DNA of 64,000 nucleotides from Anas platyrhynchos (taxonomy: Eukaryota > Chordata > Aves > Anseriformes > Anatidae). Under the pieces are notes generated by a model that searched no databases, was not told the origin of the DNA, and saw only the letters and a program-made list of their open reading frames with translations. The DNA is taken from contig NC_092602.1 of assembly GCF_047663525.1 (NCBI RefSeq), positions 4,471,501-4,535,500 of the forward strand, given 5' to 3'. The position numbers were made by a program, and so were the translations under genes. Below are positions 43,056 to 54,555 of this stretch, one piece after another (within the stretch, counting starts at the first letter, position 1; each line of letters starts with the position of its first letter).

Positions 43056-46000
43056 TTTCTGCCCCTGTCCACCACATACTTCTACTGTAGGACTCCTCTG
43101 CCTTCTCACTGTAGCAGTGTTCCCAGACAAACCTGTCCCTTTCAAGATCATTTCCCCACCTCCCTGACAGACCCATCCCTGACTTATCACTGTCCCTGTT
43201 CCCACACCCTGGCTTTTAACACAAGGCTCTGTAATTGTGTGTTGGATGCACAGAGCGCTTCCCCTGTGAAATCTCCTGAGCATGCAGCTCCACATCAGGT
43301 AGAGCCCAGCTGGGACTGGCCAACTCTCAGACAACTCAACTCTGTGCGAATCGGAGATATCAGCCTTGTAAATCTAGGCACTTACCTGAGCTGTGTGCTT
43401 CAGGAGTACACAGCCCAGCTCTCAGCCATTTCCAGTGTTCCCAGTTGTGTGATGGCCATGACAGTGTGGGCTGGTCACCTCTCTCTGCATGGTGTCGTCT
43501 CACCTTGATGTAGACGATGCTCAAGCAATCAATTTTCTACATGTGGGTTCAAAGCAGTGGTACAAGGCTGACCTGCAGTCTATGGGCTTTTTGCATACAC
43601 GCTGGGTCCCTGTCTGTAGAAATGAGCAGCAGCAGGACTGGTGGTGACACAGTGGCAGCCAGGGACACCCAGGCAGCTGAGAGACCTCCTGTGGCAGATG
43701 CTGTGAGTGCACAGCCGTGCAGGGACCAGCTGCTTGCACCACGCACAACTCAGTGATTTGGGGAAGTTAAAACCGAAGCAAATGAATTACTCAGCATTAT
43801 TTTCAGTTAGCAACTGAATAGCTTACTCTCTAATAGAAGCAACTGAATAAATCAATTAACAAATGCAACCCCAACTAGCTCACTTGCAGGTATTTAATAT
43901 GAATTACTCCATGTAACTGCTAACTCTTTATAGAAGAGGCAATTATCTTTACTGCACCTCAGTAATTATTAACTGTAGTACACACCACAGTATTTCAGTG
44001 TAAGTCAGAGGACAGTACTGCCAAACCAACCGGCAATGAATGTGGGCAGCAGAACTTACGAAAACAGACTGACATAAAGCAGAAGCACCCAGCATAAAAC
44101 CTGCTGCACTGTCAATGGGTGCAGGACACACGAGCTCTCTTTGGATGGATTTTGAATCAGGAATACATTCCCTAACACAGGATTTTGCCAGCAAATGCAG
44201 CTTCTACACATTTCAAAATTCCTGTAGTAGTTTCCATTCAGTTTTTATTTTGTATTCTTTTTTTTTCTTTCTTTCTTTTTTTTTTTTTATTTTTCTTCTC
44301 ATTGGAAAAATGAAATAAAATGGTAGGATGATATCACCCAGTGCAAAACTTGCCACTGGGTTCATGTGGGGATGCTTGATGACCCAGTATTTGTAGCTGA
44401 GCTGAGACGCAAGTATGGAGTTCTGCTTGAGTGAAGAGGGTGCTTGCTGCTTAACTCAGAGTTTGTGCCCCATCTCTTTCATGATAATCAATTTTCTGAG
44501 GAGTCTCTTTAAAGATCAATTAGTTTCTCCTTGTTTCCGTATCTTCACAAGTCTTCTGGGAACTGGAAATTCTCCTACTATCAGGTTGGTGCAATCCAGC
44601 TCTGCAGGGAATCAACGGCTCCATGTGTGATAAGAAACCAGCTTAACCCAACCTGGGCTGCTGCCAGGTGCAGCCAGAATGGCTCCTGAGATCATTCTCC
44701 CAGGAATCAATGTCACCTGAAGGATCTGGCTCTGTGACCAGGGAATGTGGCAGAGCTGTGAACCAGTCTAAAGCTGAGCAGGCTGCCAGAAAGTGCGTGG
44801 TAAGACTTAGTTGAAGGTACACTGGTCTTGATGGTACTGCAGACAGCTCTGAGGAGTCATACTCCATGCCAGGGATCTGCTGTCTCCATTGGCTTTACCT
44901 TGCTTCCATCCAGCCTCCTTGGGACAGTACTCTCAATACTGCTGGAGAATGGGTATGGCCACAGGTCAGGTAAAACAGCAGGGGATTCTGCTTGCACCAT
45001 GTCCTGAATATTCCAGAATCACTCTCAGGGCTAAGGAGAGCTCTGTTCAGGCTTGACCTTGCTGTTCTAGTCCTGGGCTGATTGGTATGCTGCAAGCTGA
45101 GCAGATAAATGAGTGGCTTAAATGCAGCACCACACGAGGAATACATTAGAGAGAGTCACCATGGAACAATCTCCCCATGACTGGGCAGGACAGAGTGCAC
45201 AAACCTCACCCCTGACTGCTGCACAGAGACTCGTAAAAACCTTCCTGAATTTGGGGAGAGCTCAATGGATCCCTTGAACTACAAAGGACAAGCCCATGAA
45301 ACCTCTCTGCCAGACACAGGTGCCCTTTGCATCAAACCCAGGGCACGAGGACCGTGTCAGATTTTGGCTCCAGCACTCTGGAAAGCCATCACCTGGTGTG
45401 TTAGTGCCTTCACAAACTGCAGATGAGCATGGTCCCTCTGGCTGAGTGCTGTGCTGCAATGAGCTGGGCAACCCTTCATGTGTGCCTCCTGTCTAGGAGC
45501 TGTAGGTTGTCAGAGCTGGCCATGAATCCTTTCTGCATGCTCTCATCATCACCCCCAGTCCTGGGAGTGTAAAGAAGCAAATGGGCCTTTAAACTTGGGA
45601 ACAAGAGAGTGCCCATTTGTTACACAAGTTTTGCCTCAAGCTGAGTGGAGCCTGCTGAAGACCACCTGGAGGAGCCGTTTGCAGCCCCACCAACCAGGTC
45701 ACCTAGGGCCAAGACAACAATTGAGTGCTACCTGCACAGAGCATGTGCTTTAACTCCTGCAGAATAAAACAGGAGGAATTGAGGTGCAGAGCCACACATG
45801 AGGGACGGACTCCTGCGCCAAGGCAAATAGGAAGCAGTGGGTTGAGGTTGGAGGGCATGGGGAGAAGAGATCCCATGCTGGAGCTGGCACCAAGAGCAGC
45901 TGGAAGTTATGTTTTGAGGTACCTTAGTACCCAGTTTTGCTCCTGGCAGGAACACATGACGAAATGGTGCATTATGTCTTCAAAAGGGTGTTGAACTGCA

Positions 46001-46529
46001 CAAGGCAGCCAATGCAGGCTTTTGGGTGGGCCCAGGGGCAAAGCTGGGGTTTTTGGAGAAGTGGAGCGGCATTGACAGGGCAAGGCGTGTGCGGTGCCTC
46101 AGGGATGACAGGGGTACAGGGACCTGCTTTCCAGGGTTGGAAGGTTTGCCCTGTTACAAACGCTTTTGTTACAGAACCAGACTGTCATACTCTTTCTGCT
46201 TTCCCATTTTGTGGTCCAAGCAGGCTCTGGCTCCATACAGCTCAGCCACCTGAGAAATCACTCGGGTCAGAGGTGTCCCTGAAAGGAGCAGGGCTGGGGT
46301 GGTTTTAAATGCATTGTACTTCTCAGAAGGTGTTTTTGAAGGAAAGTGCAAAAGTGGGTAGATTAAGATCCTGCAGAAGGAATGTGCCAGTTTTCCCATT
46401 CACAGTAGCTGCTCCAGTCCAGCTCTGACTCACCCACCCCAAGCTCTGCTGATGAAGCTCAGGATGGTCTCAGACATGCAATTGCCTCTCGTGCCCTGCA
46501 AACCGGGACATACAGATGCTGACAGAGGT
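43056..46529. other. Non-coding DNA, no supported gene
   Basis: 43740-44060 is AT-rich and conserved-looking, with AATGAATTACTCAGC, AATCAATTAAC and CAGTAATTATTAAC. A T-rich run lies at 44259-44298. From 44.4 to 46.5 kb the sequence is of mixed composition with short open frames on both strands, none recognisable. Confidence 0.45.
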
Positions 46530-46927
46530 GTTGTGGCCCCTTAGTCGCCTCCCCCCATCCTCCTCCTCTTCCTGGTCCTTATCAGCTGTTCTTCCTTCTC
46601 GCACCAAAATTGTGCTGAGTACGATTGCGTTTGTGACCCCTCTTGTGTGGGAGAGGATTTGTGTAATTGATTGGTGTGACAAGCTGCTACCAACCTACAG
46701 CGACAGGTTACCCTGCTGTGGTACGAGTGGCTGTAATGAGACAAAATAATGAGCTATTGCGAGGCCACCCCAGCCTGCATGGTGGCACAGTGACAGATTA
46801 CTGCTCAGATCTTGCCTTGCACATGCGTGGCGAAGCATCCTGTGGGCACCGTGCGCTTTAATGAAGCTGCGATGTGACAGAGGAACCAACCTCCCAGCAC
46901 AGCATCGAGGGAGGACACAGGGGTCTG

Positions 46928-46939
46928 TGCTTCGAAGCA
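46928..46939. repeat. Perfect 12-bp palindrome TGCTTCGAAGCA
   Basis: Self-complementary without loop, and contains a TTCGAA core with a CpG. It sits inside the CpG-rich patch. Confidence 0.8.
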
Positions 46940-47047
46940 GAGGAGCGCTCATTATGGCTGGGATCCAGCCCCAGCACCTCCCCTCCCCTCCTCGAGCATT
47001 GCCGGCTCCATTCGTCCCTGAGTGTGCTGCTCCAGAGGCCGCCACGG

Positions 47048-47059
47048 CAACACGTGTTG
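47048..47059. promoter_or_regulatory. Perfect 12-bp palindrome with E-box CACGTG
   Basis: CAACACGTGTTG is fully self-complementary. The CACGTG core is the binding site of bHLH-ZIP factors (MYC/MAX, USF, CLOCK/BMAL families), and palindromic flanks often raise affinity. Binding is inferred only. Confidence 0.45.
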
Positions 47060-47250
47060 GAGTGGGGGAGCAATTACAATAGAAATACAACAGGATGGAA
47101 ATAAATCTCAGCTGATGCCAGCAACACAGGTAGTTTCTAATTAGCAAGGCGCTGGCTTCAGCTTGTGATTTCATCTGGGGAAAACGAACACTCCCACTGC
47201 AGCTCCGTTCAGTTGCTGGCACACACCGGGAGATGTAGCTCTCTGGCACC

Positions 47251-50200
47251 TTATCTGCCTCCAGACGTCTCTGAAGCCCTCCCTTGTACTGCTGCAGGGC
47301 TCCACAATCATCGTGCAGGCATCACAGGCTAAGGAGACAAAAATAGGCTGGGATCGTGAACCTGGCAGAAGTTTCCAGTTGAGTTTTACTCCAGTTTGAG
47401 AGCAGATCTGGGGTGGAGCAGTAAGCGGTTTTTCTCCCTCTCAGAGGGGATTTAAACTGATTGCATCAAGTTCTTCCATTAACCACCGATGTGATTAATG
47501 TATCCTGTATTGTTATAAAGTGATTCTGTGTTGTAGATCTTCCTGAATGCCTCCTGAATTTATTATTTCCTTGTCCCAGTTGCTATTGGTGACGGCCTTG
47601 GTAAAATCCCTAGCAACATATAGAATGCAACATACATGGAAATTAGTTGAATACTTATCAGTATTATAGTCATAAAAGGCCCTATTTATTAAATATATGG
47701 CTAAAGTGACACCTTAACAGCCAGGGGTACTAAATGACATGGGTAACATTCATTTGTATGTTGGTACATTGGTATGATAGTGCTCCAGCTACAGTGAACT
47801 TTATTACCAACATCAAATTAAGATATATTGTGGGTAACATCATTAGGGCTGGTTGGACTGAACTGAATTTAAATAATGTCTTTAAGATGCAGATTTTTCT
47901 GCTGCTTCAAAACACTCCCAAGCTAATCTCCCATGGCCCAGAAGTGCTAGCCAGTGAGCACGAGTCTTCACTAAAAGAAGTGCCCTGGTTTAATGTCCTT
48001 CTGCTGAGATTAGCTGTAGCTCCTCGGCGAGACCTGGAAGATGATGCTGTGCTGAGTAAATGTTCCTGACATGCAATGTCGGTGTCTTTGCTGGGGTGAA
48101 TGGAGATCTCAGTATTAAACTCATCACAGGGAAAGTGACAAGATCATTAGAAGAATGCTCCTGATTTGGGGAGTTCTTTTATGTGACAGCCAGAGATAAC
48201 ATTCAGACTGGAAATAGGGAATGTGCTCCTCACAGGGAGAGGAGACAATTACTGAAAGCCACGGAAGGTTTGCAACACTCTGGGACTTAAGAAGCTATCT
48301 GATGCTTTTTTCTACAAGAACCACTTTAGGTCAGCCATGTGTTATGAGTTTGAGGCAGGAGTCACAGGGTGAGATTTTTCAGACTGAATCATAGGGAGGT
48401 CAGAGGAAATCCTCTTAAGTTTAAACTTCTGATAGCTCCTAGCAGAGGTGGTCACTGGCTCATGACAGCTGCGGCACTGTGTGATGTGTGACTGGAGCCT
48501 GCTCTTTTCTGCCCTTGTGGAGGAAACAATAGGTACTTCTTTGTAGGCTCTAGTAAAGGAGAGAATATGCATGTCCTGATGAAAGCTTGATGTCTATGAT
48601 TGATGAAGAGTAACAAAATGGATCATATGGTTTGAACACAATGGTTTAGAAACACGGTGCTTCAGAACAAATAGTACATATCATTTCCCAGTGAATACAA
48701 TACCTGAAGGAATTTGTCACCATGGACAGGCAGCCAAGCACTTGGCAAGAGTCAGAGCATGGCCTTTTCTGAAGGAATGAGGCCCCATCAAAAAGACTGG
48801 GAAGAAGGATGCAAGGAAACAACTGAAGTTGTTCTGGTCTCTGATCATTAGACACTAAGAAAAGATTCAGTCTGGGAAGCAGACTGTTTTCACTTCTCTC
48901 TGCACATTCTGACAAATTGGAAAACTTCGGTGTTCCCACAGCCATTGCTGGATTAATCCATCCTTGCCACTTGGTCCCTATGCCAGGGAGTGGGACAAAG
49001 TCTCAAAGTGCTGAGAACCTGTCAACAAAACCATTCTTTCTACACAGAAACGGGGAAATATGGCAGATACTGGTCCTTCCCTGCATGGATCTCTGAAATC
49101 CTACCAATTTCATTAAAACTCCTTTGTGTGGGGAAAATTATGATTTACAAATTCTTCCCTAAATCAAGGCCTTAAAAAGAGTCCATGTTTCCTGCACCCA
49201 CAGACAGAGGCTGCAGGACATTTGTTTCCCAGCCACGAGACACCAGTGCTGGGCTAGCATTGTTTTTATGCATGAAAATCAGAATGAAATTGCAGTTTGC
49301 AACTTCAGAGATGTACACTTCCCCATGGAAACCACCCATTGAGGAGCACAGCTCTGCACACTCACTGTGCACTTGGTGGAACAGCTCACTTATTTTTGTG
49401 ATTGACAGTATAAAGGACAAGAGAGATGGAAAGCTTGGACCTCGGACACCACAGCAACATGCACAGTTAGATGTGCAGGTTGCATTACAGGGCTGGGCAG
49501 CTTTCTGTTGGCTCTGCACAGCACCACAGAAACTGTCACCACCTGGATGTGAGCATGTGCAGGTGAACAACTAAACACACTGTCCGTGCTTGCTGGGCTG
49601 TATCTTCATCCCAAACCTAAAAAAATACTCCTGAAAAAGCTGAATGGTCATTCCCTGAACATTCATTTCTTCTCACTTTTCACTTGCCCAGGCCTCCAGA
49701 AGCCTTGCAGAAATACCTTGGAGATCTGTAGATGGAGGATGGGTCTAAGCCCAGCCTATCCCAGAAATATTACAAAATCCTCAGAGACCCAGACACCTAT
49801 CAATTAAAACAAACAGAAACCAGGTATGCAAAAATGTTATTTTCTCTTCTGGAAAAGCTGCCTTTGTCTTTCTGGGTTTATACAAAACCCTTCTCCATAC
49901 ACAGCCTGGACCATGGCATGGTTCTTAGGTCACTGAAATATCATGTTCATTTCAACTGTTTCCAGGGGGCAGGAGCACGATCAGAACTTTCCTCTGGTTT
50001 GTCAGTTTTTAAAAGCTGCAAGATCAGTTTGAAACTACACTCAGATGCATGTGGGTAGTACCTATCTTAGTTTTTCTCAGCCAAAAGCAGGGTTGTCAAC
50101 TCACACAGCCTTATCACAAACCACCTGTTTTTTTCAGCTGTCAGCTGTGACACTCCCCAGCTTCCAGGTGAGCTTTAAGCAAGGTCAGATGTGCTTGTAA

Positions 50201-51646
50201 GACGTGCTTGAACTTTAGGGAAGACCCAGCATCCATCCCAGCTCTTTGTGTGACTTTCAACAAGTACCTGCAACAAATGGGGAGGAACTGGAGGAGAAAA
50301 CAGCTGCTCCTCATCTATTTCATAGCTACAATATTAAACAGCAGTGAGATAAATGCTGTGGATCCTGCTTCAGTAGCACAGTCTTTCTCCATGCTTTACC
50401 CCAGATCCTAAATTCATTGGAATAGGGATGCCACGTATTAGAGCAGCGCTGTACTGAGAGGTTTTTCAGCTGAAATAGGCTCACCTTCTCCTTTGATGTG
50501 GGAGAGATGGCAGCAAGGTTGCGTTACCCACATGAGTAGGAAAGAATTCAAAAAGAGAGAAAACAAACTATCCTTCTAAACCTTCTTAATCCTTCTAAAA
50601 ACAAGTCTCACCCTCTGGGGACAGTTTCATCTGAAGGGCCTGTGTCTCTTTCAAGGTAGGTGATTTTGCATTCTGCAGTTGGGGTGTTTGACAGCATCTC
50701 TCATGCTTTTGGTTGACCTTCTGCTCCCAATCATTTTCTGTAGCAGCAAGGCCACCAACCTCTCCAGCTCTGCTCCTTGATGCTAGAGGGAGCTCTGTGA
50801 ACTGAGTGCTGGATAGTTAATAGGGCTCCTGAGGGCTTCCTTCAGCAATGTGTGGGCCTGTTTAATCAGAGATTTCCTGGGAAATCATTTTGAAAAAGAC
50901 TGTCACTTCCTATCTGTGTCTGACCATAAAGCAGCAAGGTCGGGGCAGGGTCCCTGGCTGGGCCCACTTGAGGGTATGGTTACTGATTGTGTTTTCTGCT
51001 TCAAGGTTATTATTTGTGTTCTTTATGCATGTTCTTATGTTCTCATTTATGTTATTATTGCATCTATGACCTGATCTCCTATTTATTAGATAGCTATTTA
51101 CACTTTCTAGTAGTGTGTATTTAGGATTTAAGAAGCATCCCTGCCTAAATTGCAGGCTTCCACTCTTGCATTCATCAGCTGACTTGCGGCAGGGTAAAGG
51201 TACCTGCAAGATATGTACGTTGGCTATTTTGCCCATCAATTTGCACTAAATTACAAAGATCCTGAAGCACATCTGGCAGCACTGAGTGCAATCCTGGCAA
51301 GACTTGTCCATGAGTAGTAGGAAATCAAAAAGATGCAAACATCTGGTGTGGTTACACATGGAGAAAATCAGAGAGCCTGATGGGTCTCCCACTAAATGGG
51401 TGACAGAAAACCAGATTGCTGTGATACAGGAGTGCTGAGTGAGAATTGTTTTAGAAGGGATTATAGCTTGCAACCCCTCTTTTAATGGGCTGCTTTTTCG
51501 TCCTGACTATTCCAGAAACTCCTATGCAGGACATAGGACTGCTCTGCTTGATAATTATGTGCTTTTAAAATCTGTACCAAAAATGTAATTGTTTTTAAAT
51601 AAAAGCCAAAAATGTGCATGGTACAGTGCTTTTACCGTAATTTTAG
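47251..51646. other. Non-coding DNA, no supported gene
   Basis: 47440-47900 is AT-rich and conserved-looking, with GCATCAAGTTCTTCC and ATGTGATTAATGTATCC. The rest contains short open frames on both strands (up to 132 codons at 49172-49570 minus) that overlap comparable frames on the opposite strand, and no recognisable domain. No repeat is recognised. Confidence 0.45.
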
Positions 51647-51826
51647 GAACTGGAACAGGGTGCTCAGGGAGGAGGTGGAGTCACCATCCCTGGGGGTGTT
51701 TAAGGAAAGGTTGGATGTGGTGCTCAGGGACATGGTTTAGTGGGTGATGGTGGTGGTAGGGGGGTGGCTGGACCAGATGATCTTGGAGGCCTTCTCCAAC
51801 CTTAATTATTCTGTGATTCTTTGATT
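51647..51826 (+). mobile_element. CR1 LINE 3' end
   Basis: Short, clean avian CR1 tail. It has GAACTGGAACAGGGTGCTCAG at 51647, GAGTCACCATCCCTGGGGG at 51679, GTTTAAGGAAAGGTTGGATG at 51699, the GGGTGATGGTGGTGGTAGG box at 51742, CTGGACCAGATGATCTTGG at 51768, and a terminal CCAACCTTAATTATTCTGTGATTC. It is the same subfamily as the copy at 59616-60150. Truncation at the 5' side removed all of ORF2. Confidence 0.94.
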
Positions 51827-54159
51827 TCTGTGGTTTTTAACTTGTGAGATCAGGGCTTCTCTGTCAGGGCAGTGTTCTTCAGCAGCTTTGCCTGCTTCCC
51901 ACCGTTTTCCCCATATCTTAGTTTCATTTATCAGGAGTTTTGCATGAATTAAGCAAGCTCAAATATCTCATAGAAGGCCACATATTGCTGACTTTGGTCT
52001 TGTAAAAAGGGGTGAGGGCTTTGTCCAGCAACACATGAGTAGAGTGTTATAGAGAACACATTCACAAGAATACTCTGCAACAACAACAGCTCTGGTGAGA
52101 GGACTAATAGAATTAGGGTAACATGATATGTAGCTCTGGGAGACACAGGCAGTGCTATATCCACCTGTAGACACAGACAAGGTCTTCCTACCACATGCAT
52201 GATGAGGGGCTGTGAGAATGGGAGCTACCGGGGTCACAGGCAGAATAATTGGCTGCACTGGGCATAGGGAAATCTTGAATCAGGCCCTTGCTGTTCCAAA
52301 ACCTTGAAATCATTCAACCACAAATCTCCTGATGGTTTTCCGATTATGCGAATGTAAACGACATCCACAAACTCACGCTCATTAATGAACAAGATCTTAA
52401 AGAGGGGCCATTCAATGCACAGAGCAATTAACACAGCAGTTGATTAAGGCAGTTTGAGGATAAGTCCTGTGTAGAATTCAATATTGCTGCACTGCTTCAT
52501 AGAGGTGCTTCTCAGAAGCACAAAATCACAGCAAATGTTTGCTGCTAGCTGCAGACATGCAGGTTTCCCAGAGAGGTAAGCACTGCTCCATCCCCATGAC
52601 ACCTCCTATCTCCAGCACCCAATGGCACTCAGTTGCTGCACTGATTGCAGAAGGCCCAAATACAGGTGTCATGGGTGTACTACAGAGTGCTGTGGCTCCG
52701 CCTTACACACCATCTCAGTAGCACTGTCACATCATTGGCAACTCAACAAGGACAAGGATGCCCTGGTCAACATCTGTGGTGACTACATTTCTGGTACAGC
52801 ACTGGGCCTTGCTGAGCAAGGCAGAGACATCAGGTCCACTGGCCTCATTTTTCTCTTCCACAGGGTGAAGTTGGCATTGAGTCTCCTGCCATTTGCTGAG
52901 TGCTTTGTGTCCCTCAGAAGCAATGTGCTCTCGCAAGCCCTAAGCACTACTGCTACTACGATTGCTAGGAAGGAGAGGTGACTCATTCTCCTAGGAAAAT
53001 ACTGCTTTCATTCAGAGCCTGGAGCATTTCCCAAAAGTAATTAACTAGGAGAAACTGCTAATTAAAAGACCTTGTGTCTTCAGAAGCGTTTGGCAGAGGT
53101 GGGTGCCTTCATGCCAGTTCTGAGGTGCTAAGACTGAGCTCTCAGCTCCATGAAGACCATGGCTGGTGCTGCTGCCTGGTCTGCCCCAGCAAGATTTCAG
53201 CTGCACAGATGTTGTCTGTCCCGAGCAGTGACAGCAGCTGCAGGGTTTTTTTCTCCCCTGAAGAGAAGAGATCTCTTCAAGAAGTTAACCCTAAGTCTAG
53301 GTTTCACAGAGGAGCTGTGGGACTGCTTTGCATTCATCCGGCCGGACCCATTTGGATAGCTTCCTGTGAGGGACTTCAGACTGCTTCTGGTGGAGTCAGT
53401 TTGGAGACAATGGCTTTGTCAGGAGCTGTGTAACCCCTTGCACAAAGACAGCGAGTCTGAGTGACAAAACTTTATTGTGAGGTGGCATGTGCACTGGTGG
53501 TACCTGTATAGACAGAACTCAGAGAACCTCAAAGGTCTCAGCTTCAGGTCTCCTGTGGTTTCTATAACTTTTGTATGTTATGAGGACTACTTTTCTGCAG
53601 TAAATTCAGTAGCACTCTGAGGGCTAGTTTGGGCTGCAGTGGATGCAACAGGGGGGTCTGTGCCCTTAGCAGGGAGCATTTTCCACACAACTGAGAAACC
53701 TCATTTGGAAAAGGAGTAGGAGTGCTTTCTGCCTGGCTTCCTGCCCAGAGAGACAGCATGGGACCAGGTAGTTGGGGATAAAGGAGCAAGGGGTTATCTT
53801 CTCCAAGACATCTCCCTGCTTCCACAGTGGTGGCTGGGCTGAGCTCCAGATACAGACACAGTGGCACCGAGAGATGTGAATTAGTTACTTCTTTTGTACT
53901 GTTCCAGCAATCTATGTTTGGCATTAATGACTTGCAAATGTGCTCAGGTCGTTAAGGTAATAACTCTTGTCACTGTGGGTTCCAGAGAGTGGCAATATCA
54001 GAGTATCTTTTACGGACTCAGCAGCCACTACATCAGCACAGTTCCAGCTGTTTTGATCATACTCTTATCATGGCTTGGATGTGAGTACTGTTAGGCAGAG
54101 CATAGGCACCTGCAATATCTTTCTCCAGACTATACTATGGATGTGACTATGCATATTGT
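51827..54159. other. Non-coding DNA; possibly a decayed, unrecognised element at 52.2-53.0 kb
   Basis: 52230-52990 has a run of moderately long stop-free stretches on the minus strand (52234-52434, 52727-52936 and 52783-52986) and on plus (52622-52981). I could not match any of them to a transposase or gene family, so none is called. The rest shows nothing recognisable. Confidence 0.35.
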
Positions 54160-54555
54160 GTTGGTGATGGGCACCTCTTTAATATCTTTATTGATGACTT
54201 GGATGAAGGTGTGCACCCTCAGTAAGTTTGCAGGTGACACCAAGTTGGGGGGAAGTGTCGATCTGCCAGAGGGTAGGGAGGCCCTACAGATGGACCTGGA
54301 CAGAATGGATTGATGGGCAGAGACCAATGGCATGACGTTCAAAATGGCTCATTGCTGGGTTCTGCACTTTGGTCACAACAACCCTATGCAACACTAAAGG
54401 TCTGGGGGCAGAGAAACACTACAGGTTTTTGGGCAGAGTAGCTGGAAAATGTGCAGAGGAAAAAGATCTGGGGGTGTTGGCTGATGCTCACCTGAACGTG
54501 AGCTGGCAGTGTGCCCAGGCCAACAGCATCCAGGCCTCCTCTTCCCTCCCTGCTT
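54160..54555 (+). mobile_element. CR1 LINE fragment, end of the reverse transcriptase, catalytic box broken
   Basis: The 5' part encodes the CR1 block [12 protein letters not shown] (54171 onward). After a small break comes [19 protein letters not shown]. The catalytic F-A-D-D box lies at 54227-54238 and reads F-A-G-D here, because the first aspartate codon is now GGT (54233-54235). The next family phrases are CCTACAGATGGACCTGGACAG at 54283 and GGTTCTGCACTTTGGTCACAAC at 54358, followed by GGCAGAGAAACACTACAGG and AAAGATCTGGGGGTGTTGG. The match ends at CAGGCCAACAGCATCCAGGCC at about 54516-54536. It is truncated at both ends and lacks the CR1 3' tail. Confidence 0.9.

Larger units (their letters stand above)
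46530..47250. promoter_or_regulatory. CpG-rich candidate regulatory element
   Basis: By hand count 14 CpGs fall between 46826 and 47054, in a window that otherwise is CpG-poor. GC content there is clearly above 50 percent. The patch holds two perfect 12-bp palindromes, TGCTTCGAAGCA (46928-46939) and CAACACGTGTTG (47048-47059). The second has a canonical E-box CACGTG at its centre. Flanking sequence has ATTAGC and CAATTA-type words. It could be a small CpG island with a promoter, or a CpG-rich enhancer. No exon can be supported on either side. The 184-codon minus frame at 46695-47249 has no recognisable domain. Confidence 0.4.

Noticed and set aside
42633-43334. 233-codon minus-strand open frame, the longest in the window
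   Set aside because: It runs antisense through a clearly recognisable plus-strand CR1 coding remnant. Its translation resembles no protein, and it is explained by the CR1's codon content.
46695-47249. 184-codon minus frame over the CpG patch
   Set aside because: High GC lowers stop frequency. There is no recognisable domain or supported splice context. I kept the patch as a regulatory candidate, not a gene.
52230-52990. Possible decayed DNA transposon or old gene fragment
   Set aside because: Stop-free stretches on the minus strand looked vaguely transposase-like, but I could find no DDE, zinc-finger or other motif. No terminal inverted repeats are visible, so no call is made.
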